From contig JAXHMJ010000002.1 in the NCBI GenBank assembly GCA_034521575.1, positions 590,706 to 654,705 of the forward strand: a DNA stretch of 64,000 nt, given 5' to 3'. This DNA is from a candidate division KSB1 bacterium (lineage in GTDB: Bacteria > Zhuqueibacterota > Zhuqueibacteria > Residuimicrobiales > Krinioviventaceae). Position 1 is the stretch's first letter; every line of letters begins with the position of its first letter. Below the pieces are notes generated by a model. That model ran no database searches and was not told where the DNA came from. It saw nothing but the letters and a program-made list of their open reading frames with translations. The translations under genes were made by a program, and so were the position numbers. Below are positions 51,515 to 60,492 of the stretch, piece after piece.

Positions 51515-52771
51515 TTATTGACTGTCAAGACCGAACGGATCATTTTCGAGCCGGTACAGTTTTTCACCGGCATGCGGTACGATCAAAGCCCGCTCGTCAT
51601 CTCTGCCCCAGTTGTCGACATCGATGCTGAGCGGATCGACATATCCCAGATTTACTTGTTCACAGATTTCTTTGGGGATGCCGGTGGCCAGAGACACCTG
51701 AATGCGCGGGGTCTCGATTCCGTTTTCAAATGTACCCAGTCCTTTGACATGCGTGGAATGCGCGCGGATACCGCCGGGAATGTTTTTAAACCGGTTCGAT
51801 TGTTTGGTAAAATAATCGCGCACATGATAACCGATCTGTTCGATGAGCTTGCCGTGGGTTTTCGAAATTTCTGTGATATGCGGCGCATAGATAATCAGTT
51901 CTCCGCCGTCTGCAACCACCGGTTCGAGTTTGTACATGCACTTGGCGCCGGTCCAGAGATCGTCATACATTTCCGGCGCGCAGGACAGGACACGATCAAA
52001 CGGATGCGGTTTGAACATGGTGTTCATTTTCCGTGATTGTTCAGCAGCCTCATTCCATGCATCGGTTGAATCTCCGATATACAGACCTTTCATATCCCTG
52101 CCGTCCATAACCAGGTTCAGTGTGAATTGGTCTACTTTCACAAGCTTTGCCGCTTCGTTTATCACACGACGGACAGGTGTATCTGCTTTACCGATCAGTG
52201 CGGAACTGGTGATCAGCGCACCCAGCCAGTGAAACAGATTGAGAAAATCCGGGCCGGAAATACCGGGGAACAGGTATTTGCTGCCGCCGGACATGCCCAC
52301 AACTTCATGAGGGAAAACAGGGCCGATGATGATCAGTTTGTCATAATCGCGTACCAGTTTATTCAGTGTCACGTTCACCGTCTCTTGCAGCATGCCGCCC
52401 GATAATTCGCTTACTTTAGATTCGGGCAGGGTACCGGCGGAATACAAGTGTTCCGGGGAATCCCAGTGATGGTTATAAAATCCCACATCCGGAAAATCCG
52501 ACAGCTGGATCCCGAGATGAGATTCCAGATGGGCATCAGACAGGGGCGGATGCGTGCCAAGCGCCACCAGAATATCAAACTTTTCAACTGTTTTGCCGAG
52601 GCGCTCATGCAGGGTCCTGAACAGCGTCGGCATGGGCGCCGTGCGTGTTGTATCCGGTATGATCACCAGCACCTTTTCATTATCGACAGAATAGTGTTCA
52701 AACGCCTGATGCACAACCTGTTTGATCTGCTCCTCAGTCAGGGGGGTATCAGATGTTGCTTTAAAGTTCAT
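51515..52771 (-). CDS. larA: LarA-family (nickel pincer) racemase/epimerase
   Basis: 418 residues. LarA-type signature: His74 in LVALGTHPPLSDAH, and His155/Lys165 in HEVVGMSGGSKYLFPG with the same ten-residue spacing as His174/Lys184 of the lactate racemase, where Lys binds the nickel-pincer cofactor. The substrate need not be lactate: relatives act on other 2-hydroxy acids, and the sugar-acid operon suggests such a substrate. Needs LarB/C/E for cofactor synthesis, not seen here. Confidence 0.85.
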   Translation of the reverse strand: MNFKATSDTPLTEEQIKQVVHQAFEHYSVDNEKVLVIIPDTTRTAPMPTLFRTLHERLGKTVEKFDILVALGTHPPLSDAHLESHLGIQLSDFPDVGFYNHHWDSPEHLYSAGTLPESKVSELSGGMLQETVNVTLNKLVRDYDKLIIIGPVFPHEVVGMSGGSKYLFPGISGPDFLNLFHWLGALITSSALIGKADTPVRRVINEAAKLVKVDQFTLNLVMDGRDMKGLYIGDSTDAWNEAAEQSRKMNTMFKPHPFDRVLSCAPEMYDDLWTGAKCMYKLEPVVADGGELIIYAPHITEISKTHGKLIEQIGYHVRDYFTKQSNRFKNIPGGIRAHSTHVKGLGTFENGIETPRIQVSLATGIPKEICEQVNLGYVDPLSIDVDNWGRDDERALIVPHAGEKLYRLENDPFGLDSQ

Positions 52772-52792
52772 AATTTATCCTTATTTGCTGGT

Positions 52793-53497
52793 TTATGATT
52801 GTTCCAAATACAGATATCGACTCACCGCTGAATCTGCGTGAATTTCAGCGGTATCCACCCGTGGCAGATCTGTGTCCCGGCTTTGAATAATTAACGGCAA
52901 TTCCGTGCAGCCGAGAATGACGCAATCCACATGATCCATGCGTCTGTGTTTTTCAATAATCTCGATAAAACGTTTTTTGGTTTCCGGTTTTATAATATTG
53001 AATTCAATCTCTGAAAATATTTTATCATGAATCCAGACAATGCTTTCTTCATCGGGGACAACAGGATGGATGTTCACCTGTTTTAATATTTTAGTGAAAA
53101 AATCTGATTTCATGGTAAAACCGGTACCGAGCAGAAGCGGTTTTTTGAATCGGTGCTCCTGCAGATAGGTCCGGGTGGTATCCAGAATACTCAATAACGG
53201 CAGTCGGGTTTGTGATTGAATCTGATCGAACACTTTATGCGGCGTATTTGAGGCGATCAATCCGAAATGTGCTCCGGCGTTCAGCAATGCATCGCAACGC
53301 TCCGTCAGGCCTTTTGCCAAGTCATCCCAGCGACCGTTTGAGCTTAATTCGAGACAAGTTTTGATATTCAGGCTTTCGATAATGATATGAGGAAAGCCGG
53401 TTTTATCATATGTGTTCTGAAACTGATCAATCATGCGCTGATAATAATAAATGGTCGCCTGGGGTCCCAGGCCCCCGATCATACCCATTGTTGTCAT
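52793..53497 (-). CDS. Aspartate/glutamate-racemase-family protein with Ser in place of first catalytic Cys
   Basis: 234 residues, starting MTTMGMIGGLGPQATIYYYQ. The second active-site Cys is present (VDCVILGCTELPL, Cys197), but the first motif is LIASNTPHKVF, so the usual Cys is Ser83/Asn84-Thr85. This asymmetric site is known in the L-Asp/Glu-specific group. AAAGG five bases before the ATG favours this start. Convergent in substrate logic with LarA: both invert stereocentres. Confidence 0.8.
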   Translation of the reverse strand: MTTMGMIGGLGPQATIYYYQRMIDQFQNTYDKTGFPHIIIESLNIKTCLELSSNGRWDDLAKGLTERCDALLNAGAHFGLIASNTPHKVFDQIQSQTRLPLLSILDTTRTYLQEHRFKKPLLLGTGFTMKSDFFTKILKQVNIHPVVPDEESIVWIHDKIFSEIEFNIIKPETKKRFIEIIEKHRRMDHVDCVILGCTELPLIIQSRDTDLPRVDTAEIHADSAVSRYLYLEQS

Positions 53498-53514
53498 GAT
53501 AGCCTTTCTGCCGG

Positions 53515-54270
53515 TCAAAAATGACCGTGTTGAATGAAACGCACGGCACAGTTTATCGTGCTGTCTTTTTTTGTGATAACATGATGATTGGCCGGTACAA
53601 TTATAAAATCATTCATACCTTTTTCTTTTGTGTTTTCGATCGATACCCTTCCGTCATCTTTGCCCGGAATGATCAAAGATGCAACGGGATTGATGCTTCG
53701 GCTGCCGGCAATGATACCTGTCTCGTGTTCAAGAGGAGGAAGTGAATTGACAAAACTGTCCTTCCGGCTGCCCAGCTGCATGCCGGCCGGACTGTTCAGT
53801 TTTGCGAAAAGCGGAACCCAGTTCAGACGGCTTACAAGTTCGCTTCCCTGATTGACCGGCGCGATCATCACAATCCGGTGGACCCGGCAGGGATGCGGTT
53901 TCTGCAGGGTATAGCGTATCAACGCATTGCCCATCGAGTGACCGATAAAATGTACAGTATCGCATTCGGATTTGCATTCTTCCAGTGCCACACCTATCGC
54001 AGTGTCTGCCAATGCCTGAATTTTATATTTGGACGACGGATAATCGAGGTTGAGCACATGATATCCGGAATCGACCAGCATATCTTGAAGTTTGTGCATG
54101 AACGAGCTGTTTGCCCGCAGTCCGTGTACCAGAACAACGCATTCTCTGCCGGTCGTATCCGGGTGCTGCCAATGGTATTGAAAACCGTTGGAGCACCCGG
54201 AAATTAGAGAGACGAGAATGATCAGGAAAGAACAAAATCTCAAAGCCGTAGACTGTTCGTTGTCACGCAT
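53515..54270 (-). CDS. Lipoprotein alpha/beta-hydrolase (lipase-like)
   Basis: 251 residues. Lipobox SLISGCSNG, oxyanion HG in VVLVHGLRANSSFM, nucleophile elbow FIGHSMGNALIRYTL, Asp in LIIPGKDDGRVS and His in VPANHHVITKK: a complete catalytic triad. The start ATG overlaps the gnd stop by 8 bases, so translation is coupled. An unusual partner for sugar catabolism; possibly it removes esters (acetyl/acyl) from imported sugars. Confidence 0.75.
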   Translation of the reverse strand: MRDNEQSTALRFCSFLIILVSLISGCSNGFQYHWQHPDTTGRECVVLVHGLRANSSFMHKLQDMLVDSGYHVLNLDYPSSKYKIQALADTAIGVALEECKSECDTVHFIGHSMGNALIRYTLQKPHPCRVHRIVMIAPVNQGSELVSRLNWVPLFAKLNSPAGMQLGSRKDSFVNSLPPLEHETGIIAGSRSINPVASLIIPGKDDGRVSIENTKEKGMNDFIIVPANHHVITKKDSTINCAVRFIQHGHF

Positions 54271-55714
54271 TATAAGTTGAAGCGGATGTCTGTCCGCCTT
54301 TACCGGTCCAGTTTGTATGGAAGAATTCGCCGCGGGGTTTATCGATACGCTCATACGTGTGGGCGCCGAAATAGTCGCGCTGCGCCTGAAGCAGATTCGC
54401 AGGCAGGCGTTCGCTGCGGTATCCGTCGTAAAATGCCAGCGCTGTGCTGAGAGCCGGGATGGGAATACCGATTTCGAATGCTTTGCCGACCACACGGCGC
54501 CATCCGGGCAGCGCTTCCTGTATCGCGTCTTTAAAAAACGGATCCAGCAGCAAATTCACCAGTTCCGGATTGCGTTCATACGCTTCCTTGATTTTTCCCA
54601 GAAATGCGGAACGGATGATACAGCCGCCGCGCCACATGAGGGCAATACCGCCGTAATTCAGATTCCAGTTATATTCCTGCGCAGCAGCGCGCATCAGCTG
54701 AAATCCCTGGGCATAGCTGACGATCTTGGAAGCATAGAGGGCCTGTTCCAGATCCTGTATAAACTGTTTTTTATCACCGGTGAATGGAGTGTCCGGACCT
54801 TTTAACTGTTTTGATGCTTCAACGCGTTCATCCTTTAACGCGGATAAATTTCGCGCAAACACCGCTTCACCGATCAGCGTGGTCGGCTGGCCCTGGTTCA
54901 GCGCTTCGATGGCTGTCCATTTGCCGGTGCCTTTTTGTCCCGCCGTGTCCAGAATATAGTCCAGCACATACTCGCCGTTTTCATCTTTATAGTTCAAAAT
55001 ATCCCGAGTGATCTCGATCAGATAACTGTCCAGTTTTCCGGTGTTCCATTCGGAAAAAACCTGGTGCATATCCTGATTGCTCATGCCCAGCCCGCGTTTC
55101 ATAATGGCATAGGTTTCGTTGATCATCTGCATATCACCGTATTCGATACCGTTATGGGTCATTTTGACAAAATGACCGGCGCCGTTTTCACCAACCCAGT
55201 CGCAGCAGGGTTCACCGTCATCAGTATGGGCGGCAATGGTCTGGAAAATAGTTTTTACATGCGGCCACGCGTCCGGAGAACCGCCGGGCATCATGGATGG
55301 ACCTTTTAGCGCGCCTTCTTCACCACCGGATACCCCGGTGCCGATATACAGCAATCCTTTTTCTTCCAGATATTCGGTACGGCGCATGGTATCGGGAAAA
55401 TGACTGTTGCCGCCGTCAATGATAATATCGCCTTTTTCCAGATAGGGAATTATCTTGTCTATAAATATATCCACGGGTTTGCCCGCCTTGACCATCAGCA
55501 TAACGCGCCGGGGACGCTTCAGGCTTTGTACCAGTTCCTCAATGGAATAGCAGCCTTTGATTTGTTTGCCCTTGGCCCGGCCCTCTACAAAATCAGTCAC
55601 CTTGGAGGTGGTTCGGTTATAACAGGCAACCTTAAACCCTTTGCTTTCCATGTTTAAAATCAGGTTTTCTCCCATCACCGCAAGACCGATGATGCCGATA
55701 TCATGTTCTGCCAT
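54263..55714 (-). CDS. gnd: 6-phosphogluconate dehydrogenase, decarboxylating
   Basis: 483 residues, full length. NADP site GIIGLAVMGENLILNMESKG, substrate/catalytic region GNSHFPDTMRRTEYLEEKGL, IGTGVSGGEEGALKGPSMMP, and catalytic Lys184 in HFVKMTHNGIEYGDMQMINE, with a C-terminal GGQTSASTYNA. It makes ribulose-5-phosphate from 6-phosphogluconate, linking gluconate-type sugar acids to the pentose-phosphate pathway. Intact, in operon between the thioredoxin-TPR and lipase genes. Confidence 0.97.
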   Translation of the reverse strand: MAEHDIGIIGLAVMGENLILNMESKGFKVACYNRTTSKVTDFVEGRAKGKQIKGCYSIEELVQSLKRPRRVMLMVKAGKPVDIFIDKIIPYLEKGDIIIDGGNSHFPDTMRRTEYLEEKGLLYIGTGVSGGEEGALKGPSMMPGGSPDAWPHVKTIFQTIAAHTDDGEPCCDWVGENGAGHFVKMTHNGIEYGDMQMINETYAIMKRGLGMSNQDMHQVFSEWNTGKLDSYLIEITRDILNYKDENGEYVLDYILDTAGQKGTGKWTAIEALNQGQPTTLIGEAVFARNLSALKDERVEASKQLKGPDTPFTGDKKQFIQDLEQALYASKIVSYAQGFQLMRAAAQEYNWNLNYGGIALMWRGGCIIRSAFLGKIKEAYERNPELVNLLLDPFFKDAIQEALPGWRRVVGKAFEIGIPIPALSTALAFYDGYRSERLPANLLQAQRDYFGAHTYERIDKPRGEFFHTNWTGKGGQTSASTYNA

Positions 55715-55726
55715 TTTATTACTCCT

Positions 55727-56761
55727 TTATTGTTTTTTAAATGTCTGCAAATTATCTCGATAGTATTCATTGTCCGGATCCAGGTCGAATGCTTGCTGCA
55801 TGGCCCTGATGGCCTCAGTCGTATCGCCGTTGGCATAATACAGCCATCCCAGGGTATCCCAAATGGAAGAATTGTCAGGGTCCAGTTTGACCGCTTTTTC
55901 CGCTACCTGGATGGCCCGGTCGTATTTTTTATGATATTTGTATTCAAATACGGTCCAGGCATAGGCATTCATCAATCCCGCATCCCGGGGCAGCTCTTTT
56001 AGGGCTTTTTCATAATAATAGAACGTCTTTTGTGTGTCCGCCTGAGCATTATGGGAACGGGCCAAAGTAACGTACGCATCGCTTTTCTTTTCCCGGTCAA
56101 GTTGCGGAATCAGTTCAAGCAAGGGGGCATCATTCTGATGGTTCCGGGCCTGATACGTGGCGATCTGGTAACACGCCTGCTGTGCATATTTGTCACCGGG
56201 ATCATCTGTGAGCTTTATCACGCGTCTGAAATAGGGTTGTGCGTTTTTCGCTTCAAACCGATCCATGTATTTTTCAGCGAGTTTAAACGTGATTTCGACA
56301 TCCATGGAATCTTGCCGATACTTTTTCTGCAGCATTGACAATGTGTTCCGGTTGTGTGCATAGTCTGTCAGTTTCTGCATATACTTGTCCGGATTGTTTG
56401 CAAATCCCACGATACGGTCGCGTTCCGATCCGTCCGGGGCCAGCACAATGACGGTCGGAAATCCCCGCATATGGTACAATTCCCGGAGCTCTTTATAATT
56501 TCCTTTATTTTTAACAATTTTTACAGCGACAAACAGCTCGTTAATCTTTTGTGCGTGTTCTTTATCCTGGAAAACCAACTGGTCCAGCTTTTTGCAGGGG
56601 CCTCAGGTCGGCGAATAAAAATCAACCAGCACCGGTTTGTTTTTTGCACCTGCCAGCTCAAGCGCTGTTTTATGAGAATCGACAAATGACACAGTTGACT
56701 TGCCGCAGGCCGCAAACAGAGCGAAAAGAGAACCGAACAGTATCACCAATAATTGCTTCAT
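55727..56761 (-). CDS. Thioredoxin-like TPR lipoprotein, candidate selenoprotein (U-G-P-C active site)
   Basis: Continuous frame of 344 codons from ATG 56761 if TGA at 56603-56605 is read through. Lipobox FALFAACGKS; thioredoxin start KNKPVLVDFYSPT; then TGA-GPCKKLDQLVFQD, where TGA holds exactly the first Cys of CGPC; YHMRGFPTVIVLAPDGSERD supplies the cis-Pro region. Four or five TPR-like repeats follow (YYYEKALKELPRDAGLMNAY; SIWDTLGWLYYANGDTTEAI). A hairpin fitting the bacterial SECIS consensus lies just after the TGA. Without selenocysteine the protein would stop after 52 residues. Envelope disulfide-type redox role likely. Confidence 0.7.
56567..56587 (-). promoter_or_regulatory. Candidate bacterial SECIS hairpin
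   Basis: Beginning 15 bases after the TGA, CTGGACC-AGTT-GGTTTTCCAG can pair as CUGGA/UCCAG plus CC/GG with a UUU bulge, giving a four-base apical loop AGUU with G among the first two positions. The loop starts 22 bases after the UGA, within the published 16-37 base range. Not folded computationally. Confidence 0.5.
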
Positions 56762-56794
56762 AGAGCATTCCTTTTGCTGTTTTCGATTAACGGG

Positions 56795-57574
56795 TTAAAT
56801 GGTCATGGCTGAAAAACCGCCGTCCACTCGGATAATGGAACCGGTAACAAAAGAGGAAGCCTTTTCCGATGCCAGCCAGATGACAGCCCCGATAAGCTCT
56901 TTGGGATCACCAAAGCGGTTCATCGGCGTGTGTCCCATAATGTCTTTAACACGCTCCTCGGTCAAAATCTTTCGGTTTTGTTCCGCCGGAAAAAAGCCGG
57001 GCGCCAGGGCGTTGACGCGTATCTTTTTTTGTGCCCATTCGCGGGCCAGAAACTGGGTCAGATTATTGATACCGGCCTTGCTGATACTGTAAGAACAGAC
57101 ACGGGACAGCGGAGGACCGGACGAAGCCGAAGAAATATTGATGATGCTGGCCGGCTTGTCCGCATTTATGATACGCTGCCCGAAAACCTGACAGGCGAAA
57201 AATGTGCCTTTTAGGTTGACGCCCATAATTTTATCATACTCTGCTTCAGTGATATCGAAAAAGGGGGTGGAGGAATTGACACCGGCCGCATTGATGAGAA
57301 TATCCGGCTCACCCCGGGTTGTAGCGATATGCTGCGCGCATTCTTCAATGTTGTCGCGGTTCAGAACATTGCAGACAAGCGCTTCAACCTCAATATCCAT
57401 ATTTCGCAGACGCTCAACCTCGGCGTCACAATTCTGCGCATTGATATCCAGTAACACCAGGCGGCAACCCGCCTTTCCAAGTCCTTCAGCCATCGCCTGG
57501 GACAGCACTCCCGTGCCACCGGTGATCACTGCGGTTTTTCCGTTTAGCTGATACAATTCTTGAATATAACTCAA
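56795..57574 (-). CDS. SDR-family oxidoreductase (KduD/mannonate-oxidoreductase-like), paralog 1
   Basis: 259 residues. NAD(P) motif VITGGTGVLSQAMAEGLGKA, NAAGVNSSTPFFDITEAEYD, catalytic Ser in INISSASSG, YSISKAGINNLTQFLAREWA, and C-terminal VTGSIIRVDGGFSAMTI. Very similar to the SDR at 50621, so probably a duplication within the operon with diverged specificity. It would oxidise or reduce a sugar acid delivered by the TRAP system. Eleven bases after the LacI stop. Confidence 0.85.
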   Translation of the reverse strand: MSYIQELYQLNGKTAVITGGTGVLSQAMAEGLGKAGCRLVLLDINAQNCDAEVERLRNMDIEVEALVCNVLNRDNIEECAQHIATTRGEPDILINAAGVNSSTPFFDITEAEYDKIMGVNLKGTFFACQVFGQRIINADKPASIINISSASSGPPLSRVCSYSISKAGINNLTQFLAREWAQKKIRVNALAPGFFPAEQNRKILTEERVKDIMGHTPMNRFGDPKELIGAVIWLASEKASSFVTGSIIRVDGGFSAMTI

Positions 57575-57585
57575 AATAACTCCTT

Positions 57586-58668
57586 TCAGGTTTGATCCAA
57601 TTCTTGATTACATCCCATCGCCATGTATTTTCGGCCATTATTTCGATATGATCCGCAGGTTTCACGAATCATCAGGGTCGTATTTAGGAGCGTGGTTTCG
57701 GTATTAGGGGGATTGTCATTTTTAATACAATCGATGAGTATCTCCGCCGCCCGATAGCCGATATCGAAAGCCGGCTGCGCCACTGTGGTGAGTCCGGGAG
57801 TGATATAATTCCCGAATTCAGAGTCGTCAAAGCCGATCACTCCGATTTCTTCAGGTATCCGGATACCTTTTTCCAGCATCGCCCGGATCAAACCGATGGC
57901 GATTGTGTCGTTGTAACAGAAAACAGCATCAAAACGGCTTTTGATTTGCTCAAAATATTCAGTCCCGGTGCAGTAGCCGTCCTGCATCCGCCAGCCGCAC
58001 ACCCTGATTTGGTCTTTATCAACCGGCATACCGAAATCCTGATGCGCCTTGACAAAGCCCTGCCTGCGTCGGTCGCTGGCCATAAACTCTTTTGGGCCGG
58101 ACAGGTACAAAAGACGGCGATAGCCATTTTTCAACAAATGAGAGGCGGCATTGTAGGCGCCCGTGATATCGTCTGCACGCACAAGCGGGGCCTGTACACC
58201 TTCCAGATCACCTAACAGCACAAACGGGAGTTTGCGCTGTTCGAGTTCGTGGAACATTTCGAGATCGCTTTCCTTCTGAAGCGGGAGGATAATGATACCA
58301 TCCACACGCCTGCGTTTTAAAAGCTTTAGATATTCAACTTCCTGTTCCGGCTTTGTATGCGTATTACCGATCACAACATTATATTTGCTCTTTGAGCAAG
58401 CCGCTTCCACACCGAGTGAGATGCTGGAATAGAGCGGGTTGGAAATATCCTTGACCACCAATCCAATCATGCCGGTATGCTGACGGGCCAGAGCCCGGGC
58501 TGTTTCATTGGGACTGTAATTATGCTTTGCGATAATTTTTAAAATACGTTCGCGTGTTTTATAAGCCACAGCCGGATTGTTATTCAAAACACCCGAGACC
58601 GTAGCCCTGGACACACCGGCTTCTCTGGCAATATCGCTGATCGTAATATGTCGATGGGATCGTTTCAT
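57586..58668 (-). CDS. LacI-family transcriptional regulator
   Basis: 360 residues. HTH at the N-terminus (ITISDIAREAGVSRATVSGV, hinge NYSPNETARALARQHT) and a sugar-binding core with IGLVVKDISNPLYSSISLGV, FDAVFCYNDTIAIGLIRAML and IGVIGFDDSEFGNYITPGLT. It probably represses the catabolic operon in which it lies, through the palindrome at 61477-61492, and is released by a sugar acid. Only two bases separate it from dctM. Confidence 0.93.
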   Translation of the reverse strand: MKRSHRHITISDIAREAGVSRATVSGVLNNNPAVAYKTRERILKIIAKHNYSPNETARALARQHTGMIGLVVKDISNPLYSSISLGVEAACSKSKYNVVIGNTHTKPEQEVEYLKLLKRRRVDGIIILPLQKESDLEMFHELEQRKLPFVLLGDLEGVQAPLVRADDITGAYNAASHLLKNGYRRLLYLSGPKEFMASDRRRQGFVKAHQDFGMPVDKDQIRVCGWRMQDGYCTGTEYFEQIKSRFDAVFCYNDTIAIGLIRAMLEKGIRIPEEIGVIGFDDSEFGNYITPGLTTVAQPAFDIGYRAAEILIDCIKNDNPPNTETTLLNTTLMIRETCGSYRNNGRKYMAMGCNQELDQT

Positions 58669-58670
58669 AA

Positions 58671-59975
58671 TTATAAATTAAACAAGTTGGGCAGCCACAG
58701 TGAAATAATCGGTAAATAGGTTGTGATCAACAGTACAATGATCATGGCCAGGAAAAACGGCAGAATGTGCCGAAGAATGCGGGTGATCGATGTGTTGGCA
58801 ATTCCGCAGCCCACGAACAGACACGTCCCGACCGGAGGGGTACAGATACCGATACACAGGTTCATAATCAGGATAATACCGAAATGAATGGGATGTACGC
58901 CCAGATTGGTGACGATCGGCAAAAAGATGGGAGTGAAAATGAGAATCGCCGGTGTCATATCCATGAACGTGCCGACCAGCAGCATCATGATATTGATGAT
59001 CAAAAGAATCATATACTTGTCGTTGGTCAGGCCCAGAAGCGCATCACTGATTTTCTGCGGAATATTTTCCAGAGTCATCACCTGCGACATGGCTGTGGAT
59101 GTACCGATCAGCAGCATCACCACCGCTGTGGTAATACCGCACTGGAGAAGGATATCCGGTATATCTTTCCATTTGACTTCTTTGTACACAAACACAGATA
59201 AAAAGAAAGCATAGAGCACAGCAATCGCGGATGCCTCAGTGGCAGTAAAAATTCCGCTCAGAATACCGCCCAGAACCAGGAAAATGAGAAACAGCGGCGG
59301 AATAGCGGCCAGGAATTTGAACACACCTTCGCGGAGTCCGAATTTCACGCCGCGTCCATAATCATTTATGATGGAAATGATGCCGGCGACAATCATGAGC
59401 GCCAGGCCCATCAGGATGCCGGGCAGAATTCCGGCCATAAATATGGCCGCAATCGAGACCATCCCGCCGGTGGCGAGAGAATAGACAATCATCACGTTGC
59501 TGGGCGGTATTAAAAGTCCCGTAGTTGCAGCAGTGATGGTGACGGATGCATTAAAGTCATTGTCATATCCTTCTTTGTTCATCAACGGGATCATGAATCC
59601 GCCGACACTGGAAACCGCAGCCACAGACGACCCGGAGATGGCGCCGAACATCATACAGGTGACCACATTGACATAGGACAAACCGCCGCGGTACCGGCCT
59701 ACCAGAACATTGGCAAAATCAATCAAACGTCTGGCAATTCCGCCCCGGCTCATGAATAAACCGGCGAGTATAAAAAACGGAATCGCCAGCAGTGCAAAAC
59801 TGTCAATGCCGGTTGCAGTTGTATGCGCGATCATTGAAAGTATGGCTGCACCGTCCATGGTGCCGATGGCAATCAGGGTGAAAAAAGAGGCCAGGCCCAT
59901 GGCAAAGGCAATGGGAACATTGAGCAAAAGAAATATGACAAAGCTCACTATGAGAACAATGATTGGAATACTCAT
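58671..59975 (-). CDS. dctM: TRAP transporter large permease (DctM)
   Basis: 434 residues, about 12 membrane helices; begins MSIPIIVLIVSFVIFLLLNV. SRGGIARRLIDFANVLVGRY and AATTGLLIPPSNVMIVYSLA are conserved DctM segments; the end is GVHPIHFGIILIMNLCIGIC. Na+-driven uptake with DctQ and DctP. Intact. Confidence 0.96.
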   Translation of the reverse strand: MSIPIIVLIVSFVIFLLLNVPIAFAMGLASFFTLIAIGTMDGAAILSMIAHTTATGIDSFALLAIPFFILAGLFMSRGGIARRLIDFANVLVGRYRGGLSYVNVVTCMMFGAISGSSVAAVSSVGGFMIPLMNKEGYDNDFNASVTITAATTGLLIPPSNVMIVYSLATGGMVSIAAIFMAGILPGILMGLALMIVAGIISIINDYGRGVKFGLREGVFKFLAAIPPLFLIFLVLGGILSGIFTATEASAIAVLYAFFLSVFVYKEVKWKDIPDILLQCGITTAVVMLLIGTSTAMSQVMTLENIPQKISDALLGLTNDKYMILLIINIMMLLVGTFMDMTPAILIFTPIFLPIVTNLGVHPIHFGIILIMNLCIGICTPPVGTCLFVGCGIANTSITRILRHILPFFLAMIIVLLITTYLPIISLWLPNLFNL

Positions 59976-60006
59976 CGAAAACCTCGATCAACGGGTTATG
60001 CAAGTG

Positions 60007-60492
60007 TCAGTTCGATTTAAATTGGTGTATCGTTTCTAGCAGATATTCAATGCTGTACAGGGTCAAAAAGAACCCGGACACCGGGACGCACAGATAAACA
60101 AATCCCAGCGGCAGTCCCAGGGCAGGGGATGCCTGTCCCAGGGAAAATGTCCTGACCACCAGCTGTATGCCACCGTAAAACAATACGGATACGGAAAAAA
60201 ACAGAACCATAAAGTTAACAATTCCTTCTGCTATTAAACGGTTCCTTGGATTGAATTTGGCAACAAAATAGTCAATGCCCAGGTGAGCCTTGCGGTTGTA
60301 TGCAACTGCAGCGCCCAGCAATCCAACCCAGATCATGAGAAAAGTAGCCAGTTCTTCTGTAAAATCACTGGGAGCTTTTAGAATAAACCGGGTGATCACC
60401 TGCCAGGAGACATCGATGACAAGAATTCCCATGGATGCGGCTGTAAAAAATTCAAGGACACGAGACAATTTGTTCAAAAAGCGTTTTAGCAT
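60007..60492 (-). CDS. dctQ: TRAP transporter small permease (DctQ)
   Basis: 161 residues, four helices. FLMIWVGLLGAAVAYNRKAH and LGIDYFVAKF are typical of DctQ. Start ATG overlaps the dctP stop by one base (TAATG), so the two are translationally coupled. Couples DctP to DctM. Confidence 0.95.
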   Translation of the reverse strand: MLKRFLNKLSRVLEFFTAASMGILVIDVSWQVITRFILKAPSDFTEELATFLMIWVGLLGAAVAYNRKAHLGIDYFVAKFNPRNRLIAEGIVNFMVLFFSVSVLFYGGIQLVVRTFSLGQASPALGLPLGFVYLCVPVSGFFLTLYSIEYLLETIHQFKSN

